Positions 50,330 through 60,189 of a DNA stretch of 64,000 bases are shown piece by piece. Source of the DNA: Methylobacillus methanolivorans (GTDB lineage: Bacteria > Pseudomonadota > Gammaproteobacteria > Burkholderiales > Methylophilaceae); assembly GCF_020531845.1 (NCBI RefSeq), contig NZ_JAJAVF010000002.1, positions 1,337,543-1,401,542 on the forward strand, given 5' to 3'. A program made the position numbers and the translations under genes. The stretch's first letter is position 1. Each line of letters opens with the position of its first letter. The notes below the pieces were generated by a model. That model ran no database searches. It was given only the letters and a program-made list of their open reading frames with translations, and was not told the DNA's origin.

Positions 50330-50809
50330 ATGAAATCCATATTCATCACCCTGTGTCTTGCTCTGACAACCTTGAGCGCACAAGCAGGGGATCAGATTGA
50401 GCGTATGACGGCAGACAAGATGCAGTCTTACAAAGCGGCCAACATCACTTGGAAAGACGAATCCCTTCTGCCTAAAGGTGCCAAGAGTGCCCTCATTCTC
50501 GGCGATCCATCCAAGCCAGGGGTATTTATCGCCTGGCTGAAATTCCCCCCCAACTACCCTATCCCGGCACATACCCACCCTTATACCGAAGTCATCACCG
50601 TGCTCAAGGGCAAACTTGGCAATGGTATGGGCGAAGTCCTGGATAAGAACAAGGGTGAAACGCTGAAGGTAGGAGAAAGCTTTGTGTTGCCCGCCGGCCA
50701 TGCGCATTACGTATGGACCGAAAAAGAGGAAACCATCGTCGAACTGATTGCCACAGGGCCTTGGGATATTAGCTATTCCAACCCCAAGGATGATCCGAGG
50801 AAGAAATAA
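50330..50809 (+). CDS. Secreted cupin-domain protein
   Basis: This 159-residue protein has a signal peptide (MKSIFITLCLALTTLSAQA) and one cupin barrel: metal-ligand histidines in PAHTHPYTEVITVLKG and in LPAGHAHYVWTEKEE. Periplasmic single-domain cupins of this type have varied or unknown functions. A strong RBS (GAGGAGAG) precedes the ATG. It lies 107 bases after tetR with a possible operator between, and is closed by a large hairpin. Confidence 0.82.
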   Translation: MKSIFITLCLALTTLSAQAGDQIERMTADKMQSYKAANITWKDESLLPKGAKSALILGDPSKPGVFIAWLKFPPNYPIPAHTHPYTEVITVLKGKLGNGMGEVLDKNKGETLKVGESFVLPAGHAHYVWTEKEETIVELIATGPWDISYSNPKDDPRKK

Positions 50810-50833
50810 GATACAGGTGTCTTGTTTAACACT

Positions 50834-50867
50834 GCCCCCTTCATTCTGGCAACCAGAATGAAGGGGC
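50834..50867. terminator. Large hairpin between cupin and serA
   Basis: CCCCTTCATTCTGG and CCAGAATGAAGGGG form a 14-bp perfect stem with a small loop. No T-run follows on either strand, so efficiency is uncertain; it separates two convergent genes. Confidence 0.6.
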
Positions 50868-50920
50868 ATCAAATAAAGCGCTGTTGCAAACTGTTCTTAA
50901 AGCAAAGTAGTGCTTAAAGC

Positions 50921-52153
50921 CTAGTACAGCACGCGTGTACGCAAAGTACCTTCCACGGTCTGCAAGGCCTCAATGGCAGCGTTGGAGGCTGAGGCTTCTA
51001 CATCCATGATCATGTAGCCGATATCGCCCTTGGTCATCATGCTTTGCGCGGCAATATTGATGTTATTACGCGCAAACAAGCTGTTCACCGCAGACAATAC
51101 GCCCGGGACATTGCGATGGATATGCAATAAGCGATGCGTACCAGGCTGTTGCGGAATGGCAACTTCGGGGAAATTCACCGCTGTCACGGTAGAACCCGCA
51201 TCGGAATAACGCACGAACTTCTCGCCAACCTCAATGCCGATATTGGCTTGCGCCTCCTGGGTAGAGCCACCAATGTGAGGCGTCAAAATGACATTCTCGA
51301 AAGTGCGCAACGGTGAAAGGAACTCTTCATCGTTCGCCTTAGGCTCAACCGGGAACACGTCAATGGCCGCACCAGCAAGGTGCTTGGAATCAATGGCATT
51401 TGCCAAGGCGTCAATATCTACGCAGGTACCGCGCGCCGCATTGATAAAAATGCCACCCTTTTTCATCTGGGCGAACTGTTCCGCACGCATCATGTTCATG
51501 GTGGAAGGCAACTCAGGCACGTGCAACGACACCACATCCGCCTGCGACAGCAACTCTTCCATGGAACCAACCTGGCGCGCATTGCCCAATGGCAGCTTGG
51601 CAATCACGTCGAAGTAGATCACCTTCATGCCCAGGCTTTCCGCCAATACGGACAATTGCGAACCGATAGAACCGTAACCCACAATGCCCAGGGTCTTGCC
51701 ACGTGCTTCAAATGAACCCTCTGCCGATTTTGTCCAGCCGCCCTTGTGCACCAAGGCATTCTTCTCGGGAATGCCGCGCAACAGCAGTATAGTCTGGGCC
51801 AGCACCAACTCAGCCACAGAGCGGGTATTGGAATAAGGTGCATTGAATACCGGGATGCCTCGCTCCAGCGCACCATCCAGATCAACCTGGTTGGTACCGA
51901 TGCAGAAGCAGCCGATGGCGGTCAGCTTATTGGCAGCATCCAGCACCTTGGTGGTGATCTGGGTGCGGGAGCGGATGCCGATAAAGTGCACATCCTTGAT
52001 CGCCTCGATCAGGACATCTTCATCCAGTGCAGTCTTGCGATAATCAATGTTGTGATAGCCTGCGGCATTCAACACTTCAACCGCATTCTGGTGCACACCT
52101 TCAAGCAACAGAAAGCGGATCTTGTCTTTTGGCAGGGATAATTGTTGGGTCAT
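50921..52153 (-). CDS. serA: D-3-phosphoglycerate dehydrogenase
   Basis: First step of serine synthesis; SerA enzymes of this class can also reduce 2-oxoglutarate to D-2-hydroxyglutarate. From the ATG at 52153 (MTQQLSLPKDKI) it has 410 residues, the length of the E. coli enzyme. The NAD motif is GKTLGIVGYGSIGSQ, the catalytic arginine is in INAARGT and the His in TPHIGGST; the C-terminal ACT domain (HIHRNVPGVLSAVNSLF) gives serine feedback control. It diverges from a D-2-hydroxyglutarate dehydrogenase-type gene. Confidence 0.95.
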   Translation of the reverse strand: MTQQLSLPKDKIRFLLLEGVHQNAVEVLNAAGYHNIDYRKTALDEDVLIEAIKDVHFIGIRSRTQITTKVLDAANKLTAIGCFCIGTNQVDLDGALERGIPVFNAPYSNTRSVAELVLAQTILLLRGIPEKNALVHKGGWTKSAEGSFEARGKTLGIVGYGSIGSQLSVLAESLGMKVIYFDVIAKLPLGNARQVGSMEELLSQADVVSLHVPELPSTMNMMRAEQFAQMKKGGIFINAARGTCVDIDALANAIDSKHLAGAAIDVFPVEPKANDEEFLSPLRTFENVILTPHIGGSTQEAQANIGIEVGEKFVRYSDAGSTVTAVNFPEVAIPQQPGTHRLLHIHRNVPGVLSAVNSLFARNNINIAAQSMMTKGDIGYMIMDVEASASNAAIEALQTVEGTLRTRVLY

Positions 52154-52386
52154 TACAGCTCCGAGAAAAGGCCAAAAATCAGTCATCCTAGCATAGCAGC
52201 AGACTTATTAAACCCTGATGAAGCAAGGGATACAGCCTGAACTGCCTCATGATCAAACCAGCAAAGATAAAACTGAGATCGGGAATCAATATCAATTGTA
52301 AAAGCTGCTAGAATAACTCACCAGATCGCCCGATCGTTGACAATCTTGCAATAAATTTTTCACTGCTATTTCCAGGGTCACATTGA

Positions 52387-53796
52387 ATGAATGCTCCAGC
52401 CAGCCTTCCACCAGCACTGCTGCAACAACTGCACGCCATCGTGGGCGAACAACGCGTCAAAACAGATGAAGACAGCCTCAAGACCTGGGGTGTAGACTGG
52501 ACCAAGCATTTCGAGCCTAAGCCTTCCGTCATCGTGTTTCCTGGCAGCACCGACGAAGTACAGGCCATCGTCAAGCTTGCTAACAAATACAATATCCCGG
52601 TCACCCCGAGTGGTGGTCGCACCGGGCTTTCTGCTGGTGCCGTGGCTACCAATGGTGAAATTGTCATCAGCCTGGATCGCATGAACAAGGTGCTGGATTT
52701 CCTGCCTGCTGATCGCCTCGTCAAGATACAAGCTGGAGTAGTGACCGAGCAGTTGCAACAATACGCCGAGCAGCAAGGGCTTTATTACCCCGTGGATTTT
52801 GCCGCAGCTGGCTCCAGCCAGATGGGTGGAAACATTGGCACCAATGCCGGTGGCATCAAGGTCATTCACTACGGCATGACACGTGAGTGGGTATTAGGCC
52901 TCACGGTGGTCACCGGCAAGGGCGATGTACTACACCTAAACAAGGGCATGATCAAAAACGCTACGGGCTATGCATTGCACCAACTCTTTATTGGCTCAGA
53001 AGGTACATTGGGTATCGTCACCGAAGCTGAGATCAAGCTCACACGCGCACCACAAGACTTGAAAGTCTTGGTGTTGAGCGTGCCAGATTTTGCTGCCGTC
53101 ATGCCCATCCTGCATGCCTTTCAGCAACGCATCGACCTCACGGCATTCGAATTTTTCAACCAGGTGGCCCTGGAAAAAGTCTTGGCCCATGGTCACGCGG
53201 CACGCCCATTTGATACAGAGTCACCACTCTATGTACTACTGGAATTTGAAGGCCGTTTTGAAGCGGTGGTGGATGATGCCATGAGCATCTTCGAGCACTG
53301 CATGGAACAAGGCTGGATCCTCGATGGCGTCATGAGCCAGTCGCAAGCGCAGGCCCAGGCATTATGGCATTTGCGCGAAGGCATCTCTGAAACCATCGCG
53401 CCGTTCACACCCTACAAGAACGACATCTCGGTGCTAATCACCCACGTGCCTGCATTCATTGCAGATATTGATGCCGTGGTCAGCGCCAATTACCCAGACT
53501 TTGAAGTCTGCTGGTTTGGTCATATTGGCGATGGCAATCTGCACCTAAACATCCTTAAGCCTGCGAACCTAAGCAAGGATGAGTTCTTCGAGAAGTGCAA
53601 GGTCGTCAACCAATTTGTCTTTGAAACCGTACAGAAATACAACGGGTCCATTTCAGCAGAACACGGCGTTGGCATGACCAAGAAAGATTACCTTGCCTAC
53701 ACCCGTGACCCAATTGAAATCGGCTACATGCGAGAACTCAAGAAAGTATTCGACCCCAATGGCATCATGAACCCAGGTAAGATTTTCGACCTTTAG
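52387..53796 (+). CDS. FAD-linked D-2-hydroxyacid dehydrogenase, D-2-hydroxyglutarate type
   Basis: A 469-residue FAD-binding type-4 protein: PCMH FAD domain with VTPSGGRTGLSAGAV and GGNIGTNAGGIKVIHYG, and the C-terminal cap with CWFGHIGDGNLHLNI and SISAEHGVGMTKK, whose histidines bind metal. GlcD/DLD relatives oxidise glycolate, lactate or D-2-hydroxyglutarate. The divergent serA, whose by-product is D-2-hydroxyglutarate, and the ETF/ETF-QO genes 5-9 kb away favour the hydroxyglutarate activity; this is an inference from context. Clear terminator downstream. Confidence 0.82.
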   Translation: MNAPASLPPALLQQLHAIVGEQRVKTDEDSLKTWGVDWTKHFEPKPSVIVFPGSTDEVQAIVKLANKYNIPVTPSGGRTGLSAGAVATNGEIVISLDRMNKVLDFLPADRLVKIQAGVVTEQLQQYAEQQGLYYPVDFAAAGSSQMGGNIGTNAGGIKVIHYGMTREWVLGLTVVTGKGDVLHLNKGMIKNATGYALHQLFIGSEGTLGIVTEAEIKLTRAPQDLKVLVLSVPDFAAVMPILHAFQQRIDLTAFEFFNQVALEKVLAHGHAARPFDTESPLYVLLEFEGRFEAVVDDAMSIFEHCMEQGWILDGVMSQSQAQAQALWHLREGISETIAPFTPYKNDISVLITHVPAFIADIDAVVSANYPDFEVCWFGHIGDGNLHLNILKPANLSKDEFFEKCKVVNQFVFETVQKYNGSISAEHGVGMTKKDYLAYTRDPIEIGYMRELKKVFDPNGIMNPGKIFDL

Positions 53797-53818
53797 GCCA
53801 TACAGTTATATCTTCCTA

Positions 53819-53848
53819 AGCCCTGTTCTACACAACAGGGCTTTTTTA
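53819..53848 (+). terminator. Terminator after the D-2-hydroxyacid dehydrogenase
   Basis: AGCCCTGTT pairs with AACAGGGCT around a six-base loop, followed by TTTTTATT. A classic rho-independent terminator. Confidence 0.93.
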
Positions 53849-54024
53849 TTCCCCAAACTATCATCACATCCAACTGTCTTATAGGCACAGACATACAGGT
53901 ATAGCCACAATGGGTACAGCCGCCTTTGGATATTTTATTGACGGTGGGAAATCCGTTATATAAAGCTAGGAATAGCCATTTTCCATATCAGGTTTTTTGC
54001 TGCCCTACTGTGTACAATTCGGTA

Positions 54025-54040
54025 TATAGTTCGTACTATA
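54025..54040. promoter_or_regulatory. Palindrome upstream of the fds operon
   Basis: TATAGT-TCGT-ACTATA, a perfect 6-4-6 repeat, 60 bases before fdsG. It has the A-T-rich, roughly T-N11-A form seen at LysR-type sites; an operator is possible but unproven. Confidence 0.35.
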
Positions 54041-54100
54041 AGCAGTAGAAGCAATAACAATAACGTAGTCCGTAGTGAATATGGATTCGAGGAGAAAGTA

Positions 54101-54568
54101 ATGCATGACCAGATGGCACGCATTAAATCGCACATCGAATCACATCAACACATGGCTGGTGCGTTGCTGCCTTTGTTGCATGCGATTCAAGACGATTTAG
54201 GCTATATCCCAGAGGAGTGCTACGGCAATATCGCCAAGGCACTGAATCTTTCTGTTGCAGAAGTCCACGGGGTGGTGTCCTTTTATCACCATTTCCGCAC
54301 ACACCCTCCAGGCAAGCATGTATTGCAGGTATGCCGTGCTGAATCTTGCCAAGCCATGGGTTGCAATGCACTGGAATCTCACGTCAAGTCCACGCTGGGC
54401 ATTGATTATCACGAGACCACCAGCGATGGCAGCATCACCCTAGAACCTGTCTACTGCCTTGGCAACTGTGCCTGCTCCCCCGCCATCATGCTTGACGATG
54501 AAATTTATGGTCGCGTCAGTCCTCAGCAAGTCGAGCAATTGCTCGCCAACGCCAGGAGGGCATCATGA
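54101..54568 (+). CDS. fdsG: NAD-dependent formate dehydrogenase, gamma subunit (NuoE-like)
   Basis: The 155-residue subunit carries a [2Fe-2S] cluster bound by CRAESC (about 78-83) and CLGNC (about 127-131), as in NuoE/HoxE proteins. It works with FdsB as the diaphorase module of the soluble molybdenum formate dehydrogenase. GAGGAGAAAG is a strong RBS. It overlaps fdsB by 4 bases. Confidence 0.94.
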   Translation: MHDQMARIKSHIESHQHMAGALLPLLHAIQDDLGYIPEECYGNIAKALNLSVAEVHGVVSFYHHFRTHPPGKHVLQVCRAESCQAMGCNALESHVKSTLGIDYHETTSDGSITLEPVYCLGNCACSPAIMLDDEIYGRVSPQQVEQLLANARRAS

Positions 54569-56115
54569 AAACAGTTTATATCCCGCGCGATTCCAGCGCA
54601 CTCTCTCTAGGCGCTAATCTAGTTGCTGCCGCCATTGCCAAGGAAGCCGAGGCCCGCCACATACCATTACACATTGTACGCAATGGTTCACGCGGCATGT
54701 TCTGGCTGGAACCATTGGTTGAAGTTGTCACACCGCAAGGACGCATGGCTTACGGGCCAGTCACGCAAGATCAAGTCAGTGCATTGTTTGATGCCAATTT
54801 TCTTGATGGTGGCAATCACCCTCTCAGCTTAGGCCTGACAGAAGAACTGCCATGGATGAAACAGCAAGAGCGCCTGACTTTTGCCCGCGTCGGCATTACT
54901 GACCCGGTGTCGCTACCTGACTACATCGCCCATGAGGGCTATCAAGGCCTGCGCAATGCAATCACCATGGCACCGCAAGACATCGTACAACAAGTCACGG
55001 ATTCCGGCCTGCGTGGACGCGGCGGTGCTGCATTCCCGACCGGCATCAAGTGGAAAACGGTGCTGGATGCCCAAGCCGAGCAAAAATATATTGTCTGTAA
55101 TGCCGACGAAGGCGACTCCGGCACCTTTTCTGACCGCATGATCATGGAGGGCGACCCATTTGTACTGATCGAAGGCATGACCATTGCCGGGATCGCTGTC
55201 GGTGCAACCCAGGGTTATATTTATGTACGCTCTGAGTATCCCCACTCTATCGCCGCGCTCAACCTTGCCATCAAGAGCGCTTATGAATCGGGCTATCTCG
55301 GACGCGGCATTCTCGGTAGCGAATACGATTTTTACCTAGAAGTACGCAGAGCTGCCGGCGCTTACGTGTGCGGTGAAGAAACTGCGCTCCTGGAAAGCCT
55401 GGAAGGCAAGCGCGGCCTGGTTCGCTTCAAGCCACCATTGCCCGCGATTGAGGGCCTATTTGGCAAGCCAACCGTGATCAATAACGTGATCTCGCTTGCC
55501 AGCATCCCCATCATTCTTGATAAAGGCAGCACCTATTATCGCGATTACGGCATGGGCCGCTCACGCGGCACCTTGCCCATCCAGCTCGCTGGCAATATCA
55601 AACACGGCGGGCTGGTAGAGAAAGCCTTTGGCGTGACGCTGCGCGAGTTACTCTACGATTACGGCGGCGGCTCTGCCTCGGGCAGGCCAATCAAGGCGGT
55701 ACAGGTGGGTGGGCCATTGGGCGCTTACCTGCCTGAGTCGCAATTCGACACACCTCTCGATTACGAAGCATTCAGCAAGCTCTGGGCAGTGCTTGGTCAC
55801 GGCGGCATCGTCGCCTTTGACGACACGGTGGATATGGCCCACATGGCGCGCTATGCACTGGAATTCTGCGCGATTGAATCTTGCGGCAAATGTACGCCGT
55901 GCCGCATCGGCTCCACACGCGGCGTTGAGGTCATGGACAAGATCATCGCAGGCACCGATCACGCCAGGCAGATCGCCCTGGTACGCGATCTCAGCGACAC
56001 CATGTTGAATGGCTCGCTGTGCGCGTTAGGGGGCATGACGCCTTATCCGGTATTAAGTGCGCTTAACCATTTCCCCGAGGATTTTGGCATCAGCAAGAAG
56101 GAACGTGCGGCATGA
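54565..56115 (+). CDS. fdsB: NAD-dependent formate dehydrogenase, beta subunit (NuoF-like)
   Basis: The 516-residue diaphorase subunit binds FMN and NAD and transfers formate electrons to NAD+. An N-terminal thioredoxin-like part (about 1-110) is followed by the NuoF core: [46 protein letters not shown], and the [4Fe-4S] site [16 protein letters not shown] with a later cysteine (SLCALGGM). It overlaps fdsG (ATGA). Confidence 0.95.
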   Translation: MKTVYIPRDSSALSLGANLVAAAIAKEAEARHIPLHIVRNGSRGMFWLEPLVEVVTPQGRMAYGPVTQDQVSALFDANFLDGGNHPLSLGLTEELPWMKQQERLTFARVGITDPVSLPDYIAHEGYQGLRNAITMAPQDIVQQVTDSGLRGRGGAAFPTGIKWKTVLDAQAEQKYIVCNADEGDSGTFSDRMIMEGDPFVLIEGMTIAGIAVGATQGYIYVRSEYPHSIAALNLAIKSAYESGYLGRGILGSEYDFYLEVRRAAGAYVCGEETALLESLEGKRGLVRFKPPLPAIEGLFGKPTVINNVISLASIPIILDKGSTYYRDYGMGRSRGTLPIQLAGNIKHGGLVEKAFGVTLRELLYDYGGGSASGRPIKAVQVGGPLGAYLPESQFDTPLDYEAFSKLWAVLGHGGIVAFDDTVDMAHMARYALEFCAIESCGKCTPCRIGSTRGVEVMDKIIAGTDHARQIALVRDLSDTMLNGSLCALGGMTPYPVLSALNHFPEDFGISKKERAA

Positions 56116-56191
56116 GTTAGTGCAGTGAATAGCGGCAGGCATCCCCAATAAAAACCCGGAGCCTGTCAAAGAAGTTTTAGAGGAGAAAGTG

Positions 56192-59041
56192 ATGGACAAG
56201 CAAGCGGATTACGGCACACCAGCGAGCCGGACAACTGAGCAGCAAGTCACGCTGGAAATTGACGGAAAACAGATTACCGTCGCCAAAGGCACATCGATCA
56301 TGCGTGCCGCCATGGAGGCAGGAGTCAGCATTCCCAAACTCTGCGCTACCGACAGCTTGGAGCCTTTTGGCTCCTGTCGGTTATGCCTGGTGGAAATTGA
56401 GGGCAGGCGCGGCTACCCTGCCTCATGTACGACCCCGGTGGATGAAGGTCTCAAAGTACACACCCAAACCGCCAAGCTAGCCGACATCCGTCGCGGCGTC
56501 ATGGAGCTCTATATCTCTGACCATCCCCTGGATTGCCTGACCTGTTCTGCCAATGGCGACTGCGAACTGCAAGACATGGCAGGAGCAGTCGGCCTACGTG
56601 AAGTACGGTATGGCTATGAAGGTGAGAATCACCTGGCCGCCCCCAAGGACATCAGCAACCCCTACTTCCAGTTTGACGCTTCCAAGTGCATTGTGTGCTC
56701 GCGTTGCGTGCGTGCGTGTGAAGAAACCCAGGGCACATTTGCACTGACTATTCAAGGCCGCGGCTTTGACTCCAAGGTGGCGGCTGGCAATTTTGATAAC
56801 TTCCTGGATTCCGAATGCGTTTCCTGCGGTGCTTGCGTTGCCGCCTGCCCTACCGCGACACTGATAGAAAAGACCGTGGTTGAGCATGGGCAGCCTGAGC
56901 ATAGTGTGGTCACCACTTGCGCCTATTGCGGCGTCGGCTGTTCTTTCCGTGCCGAAATGAAGGGAGAGCAAGTCGTGCGCATGGTGCCGGACAAGAACGG
57001 TGGTGCCAATCATGGCCACTCCTGCGTCAAGGGCCGTTTTGCCTGGGGCTATGCCACCCATCGCGACCGCATCACCACGCCGATGATACGCAAACATATC
57101 AGCGACCCATGGCAAGAAGTCTCTTGGGAAGAAGCAATCAGCTACGCTGCCAGCGAACTCAAGCGCATTCAGGGCAAGCATGGGCGCAACTCCATCGGTG
57201 CGATCACCTCGTCCCGTTGTACCAATGAGGAAACTTACCTAGTACAGAAACTAGTGCGGGCAGCCTTTGGCAACAACAATGTCGATACCTGCGCCCGCGT
57301 CTGCCACTCCCCGACCGGCTATGGATTGAAGCAAACCTTGGGTGAATCCGCTGGCACACAGACGTTTGACTCCATTATGAAATCCGATGTCATCATGGTG
57401 ATTGGTGCCAACCCAACCGATGGCCACCCGGTATTCGGCTCGCAAATGAAGCGGAGATTACGTCAAGGCGCTAAGCTCATTATTGCAGACCCTCGCGCCA
57501 TTGATCTGGTATCAAGCCCCCACGTCAAGGCTGATTACCACCTGAAACTACGGCCCGGTACCAACGTGGCGCTGATCACAGCCATGGCCCATGTAGTCGT
57601 GACCGAAGGCCTGGTCGACGAAGCATTTGTCCGTGAGCGTTGCGAGTGGGACTCATACCAATACTGGAGCGAGTTCGTCGCCCAACCGGAAAACTCGCCG
57701 GAGGCCTTGCAAGAGGCAACTGGCGTTTCTGCTGCCGATATACGCGCTGCTGCACGCTTATTTGCCACTGGTGGCAATGCCGCGATCTACTATGGCTTGG
57801 GCGTTACCGAGCACAGCCAAGGCTCGACCATGGTCATGGGCATCGCCAACCTAGCCATGGCCACGGGTAACATTGGGCGCGAAGGCGTAGGAGTAAATCC
57901 ACTACGCGGCCAGAACAATGTGCAGGGCTCTTGCGACATGGGCTCCTTCCCACATGAGTTTCCTGGCTACCGCCACGTCTCGGATGATACCACCCGTGCA
58001 TTGTTTGAGGCAGCCTGGGGCCGGCCACTTGATAACGAGCCGGGCTTGCGCATTCCCAACATGCTGGACTTCGCGATTGATGGCAGCTTCAAGGCGCTGT
58101 ATTGCGAAGGTGAGGATATTGCCCAATCCGACCCCAATACCCAGCATGTCACTCATGCCCTGTCCTCCATGGAGTGCGTTATCGTGCAGGATTTATTCCT
58201 CAACGAAACCGCGATGTACGCCCACGTGTTCCTGCCTGGCTGCTCCTTCCTGGAAAAGAGCGGCACCTTCACCAATGCCGAGCGCCGTATCTCGCCCGTA
58301 CGCCGCGTGATGACACCGAAAAATGGATACGAAGATTGGCAGATTACCGCCATGCTTTCCGAGGCGCTGGGCTATCCCATGCCTTACCAGCATGCGTCTG
58401 AGATCATGGATGAAATTGCCAGGCTCACGCCTACCTTCCATGGTGTCAGCTTCAAGAAACTGGAGGAGATGGGCAGCATTCAGTGGCCATGCAACGAAGA
58501 TCATCCTGATGGCACCCCTATCATGCATGTGGATGAGTTTGTCCGCGGCAAGGGGCGCTTCATGATCACGGAATATGTGCCTACTTCTGAAAAGGTCAAC
58601 AACAAGTACCCTCTCATCCTCACCACCGGGCGTATACTGTCGCACTACAATGTTGGCGCCCAGACACGCCGCACCGACAATGTCGCCTGGCACCCCGAGG
58701 ATGTGGTGGAAATTCATCCACAGGACGCCGAAGATCGCGGCATCAAGGATGGCGACTGGGTAGGTGTGACCAGCCGGGCCGGGAATACTGTGCTACGTGC
58801 CAAGATTACCGAGCGCGTACAACCTGGCGTGATTTACACCACATTCCACCACCCCGAATCTGGTGCCAATGTCATCACTACCGATAACTCAGACTGGGCA
58901 ACCAACTGTCCTGAATTCAAGGTAACTGCGGTACAGGTCACCCGTGTATCGCAACTGTCAGAATGGCAGCGCAACTACCAGGAATTCAGCAGCGACCAGA
59001 TTGCCCTGGTCCAACAACGGGATACAGCCCGTGTGGAATAA
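56192..59041 (+). CDS. fdsA: NAD-dependent formate dehydrogenase, alpha (catalytic) subunit
   Basis: The 949-residue molybdenum bis-MGD subunit oxidises formate to CO2. It begins with a NuoG-like [2Fe-2S] domain (FGSCRLCLVEIEG), then HPLDCLTCSANGDC, two [4Fe-4S] sites (CIVCSRCVRAC; CVSCGACVAACP), another at CAYCGVGCSF, and the catalytic domain, where ARVCHSPTGYG supplies the active-site cysteine that binds Mo and the next histidine. The ATG at 56192 follows AGGAGAAAGTG; a GTG directly before it is less likely. There is a 76-base gap after fdsB. Confidence 0.96.
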   Translation: MDKQADYGTPASRTTEQQVTLEIDGKQITVAKGTSIMRAAMEAGVSIPKLCATDSLEPFGSCRLCLVEIEGRRGYPASCTTPVDEGLKVHTQTAKLADIRRGVMELYISDHPLDCLTCSANGDCELQDMAGAVGLREVRYGYEGENHLAAPKDISNPYFQFDASKCIVCSRCVRACEETQGTFALTIQGRGFDSKVAAGNFDNFLDSECVSCGACVAACPTATLIEKTVVEHGQPEHSVVTTCAYCGVGCSFRAEMKGEQVVRMVPDKNGGANHGHSCVKGRFAWGYATHRDRITTPMIRKHISDPWQEVSWEEAISYAASELKRIQGKHGRNSIGAITSSRCTNEETYLVQKLVRAAFGNNNVDTCARVCHSPTGYGLKQTLGESAGTQTFDSIMKSDVIMVIGANPTDGHPVFGSQMKRRLRQGAKLIIADPRAIDLVSSPHVKADYHLKLRPGTNVALITAMAHVVVTEGLVDEAFVRERCEWDSYQYWSEFVAQPENSPEALQEATGVSAADIRAAARLFATGGNAAIYYGLGVTEHSQGSTMVMGIANLAMATGNIGREGVGVNPLRGQNNVQGSCDMGSFPHEFPGYRHVSDDTTRALFEAAWGRPLDNEPGLRIPNMLDFAIDGSFKALYCEGEDIAQSDPNTQHVTHALSSMECVIVQDLFLNETAMYAHVFLPGCSFLEKSGTFTNAERRISPVRRVMTPKNGYEDWQITAMLSEALGYPMPYQHASEIMDEIARLTPTFHGVSFKKLEEMGSIQWPCNEDHPDGTPIMHVDEFVRGKGRFMITEYVPTSEKVNNKYPLILTTGRILSHYNVGAQTRRTDNVAWHPEDVVEIHPQDAEDRGIKDGDWVGVTSRAGNTVLRAKITERVQPGVIYTTFHHPESGANVITTDNSDWATNCPEFKVTAVQVTRVSQLSEWQRNYQEFSSDQIALVQQRDTARVE

Positions 59042-59043
59042 GG

Positions 59044-59880
59044 ATGAAAGTACCAGAGTTTTTGATTGAAGCCGAAGCAACCGATAGCTGCGTCACCGTG
59101 CTCAAGTACGAGCATGGTGAGCTGCAGGAGCGGCAAGACCAAGTTGCAGAGGAAGTGCCGATTGCCATGATCTACAACGGCATCTCGCATGCCGTGATGC
59201 TGGCAACCCCGGATGATCTCGCCGACTTTGCACTGGGTTTTTCGCTCTGCGAAGGTATATTGTCCAGCCCACAGGACTTGTATGGCGTTGACATCGTCGA
59301 GCGCGTCAACGGCATAGAGTTGCAGATGGAAATTTCGACAGAGCGCTTTGTTCATCTCAAGGAGCGCAGGCGCAGCATGGCTGGACGTACTGGCTGCGGC
59401 TTGTGTGGTTCCGAAAGCCTGGACCAGGCGATTCGGGTACCCAGGAAAATACAAGCGACTGAGATCACATTTGATGCCGAAGCCATTTACCGTGCCCAAC
59501 GGGAATTGCAGGAGCAGCAAGCATTGCAGGGTCGCACTGGTGCCACTCATGCTACGGCCTGGGCAGACCGGGAAGGCCGGGTTTTGCTGGTACGAGAAGA
59601 CGTCGGACGCCACAATGCCCTGGACAAACTGATAGGCGCACTTGCCGAGCAAGCATTGCCGCATGACGGTTTCGTATTGACCTCCAGCCGGGCCAGCTAT
59701 GAAATGGTGCAAAAAGCAGCCAGCGCGGATATCCCCATGTTGGTCGCTATCTCTGCACCAACCGGGCTGGCCATCAGAATGGCCCAAGGTTGTGGGCTTA
59801 CCCTGGTAGGGTTTGCACGCAAAGAACAGCATGTGGTGTATAGCGTGACAGAGCGTTTGTTACACAAGGAGCTGGTATGA
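59044..59880 (+). CDS. fdhD: Formate dehydrogenase sulfurtransferase accessory protein
   Basis: FdhD (FdsC in this operon type) sulfurates the molybdenum cofactor before it enters FdsA. The 278-residue protein has the cysteine loop GRTGCGLCGSESL and the signature VREDVGRHNALDKLIG and SSRASYEMVQKAA. The ATG at 59044 directly follows the fdsA stop (AATAAGGATG), where AAGG can serve as RBS. It overlaps fdsD by 4 bases. Confidence 0.95.
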   Translation: MKVPEFLIEAEATDSCVTVLKYEHGELQERQDQVAEEVPIAMIYNGISHAVMLATPDDLADFALGFSLCEGILSSPQDLYGVDIVERVNGIELQMEISTERFVHLKERRRSMAGRTGCGLCGSESLDQAIRVPRKIQATEITFDAEAIYRAQRELQEQQALQGRTGATHATAWADREGRVLLVREDVGRHNALDKLIGALAEQALPHDGFVLTSSRASYEMVQKAASADIPMLVAISAPTGLAIRMAQGCGLTLVGFARKEQHVVYSVTERLLHKELV

Positions 59881-60098
59881 GCATGAACGTAGAACACTTG
59901 GTAAAAATGGCTAACCAGATCGGTGATTTCTTTCGATCCTACCCTGACCCTGAGCAAGCAAAGAAAGATATTGCCAGCCATTTGCAACGCTTCTGGGCTC
60001 CGCAGATGCGTCAGCAAATTGTGCGATATATCGGCGAGCATCCCGACACCGGACTCAGCCCCCTGGTGCTAAGCGCCATCAAGGAGCACATGCATTAA
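59877..60098 (+). CDS. fdsD: Formate dehydrogenase, delta subunit
   Basis: This 73-residue subunit or assembly factor of the Fds complex starts MSMNVEHLVKMANQIGDFF and contains HLQRFWAPQMRQQI, typical of FdsD. The ATG overlaps the fdhD stop. It ends the operon in front of a strong terminator. Confidence 0.93.
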   Translation: MSMNVEHLVKMANQIGDFFRSYPDPEQAKKDIASHLQRFWAPQMRQQIVRYIGEHPDTGLSPLVLSAIKEHMH

Positions 60099-60114
60099 GG
60101 TGCATGACACTGAA

Positions 60115-60150
60115 ATTAGAATGCCCGGCAACACCGGGCATTCTAATTTT
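60115..60150 (+). terminator. Terminator of the fds operon
   Basis: ATTAGAATGCCCGG and CCGGGCATTCTAAT form a 14-bp perfect stem with a five-base loop, followed by TTT. Strong. Confidence 0.93.
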
Positions 60151-60189
60151 ATGTGATCAAAAATGCGTCAGAGATACTGCACTCAAACC

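Larger units (their letters stand above)
53797..54100. other. 304-base region between the flavoprotein gene and fdsG
   Basis: It holds the terminator at 53819-53848 and then the fds regulatory region. A low-confidence promoter (TTGACG at 53938-53943, TATAAA at 53959-53964, 15-base spacing) and a palindrome at 54025-54040 are visible. No gene was seen. Confidence 0.6.

Noticed and set aside
56192..60098. fdhD placed between fdsA and fdsD as an unusual arrangement
   Set aside because: The order fdsG-B-A-C-D, where fdsC is fdhD, is the usual one for this operon type.
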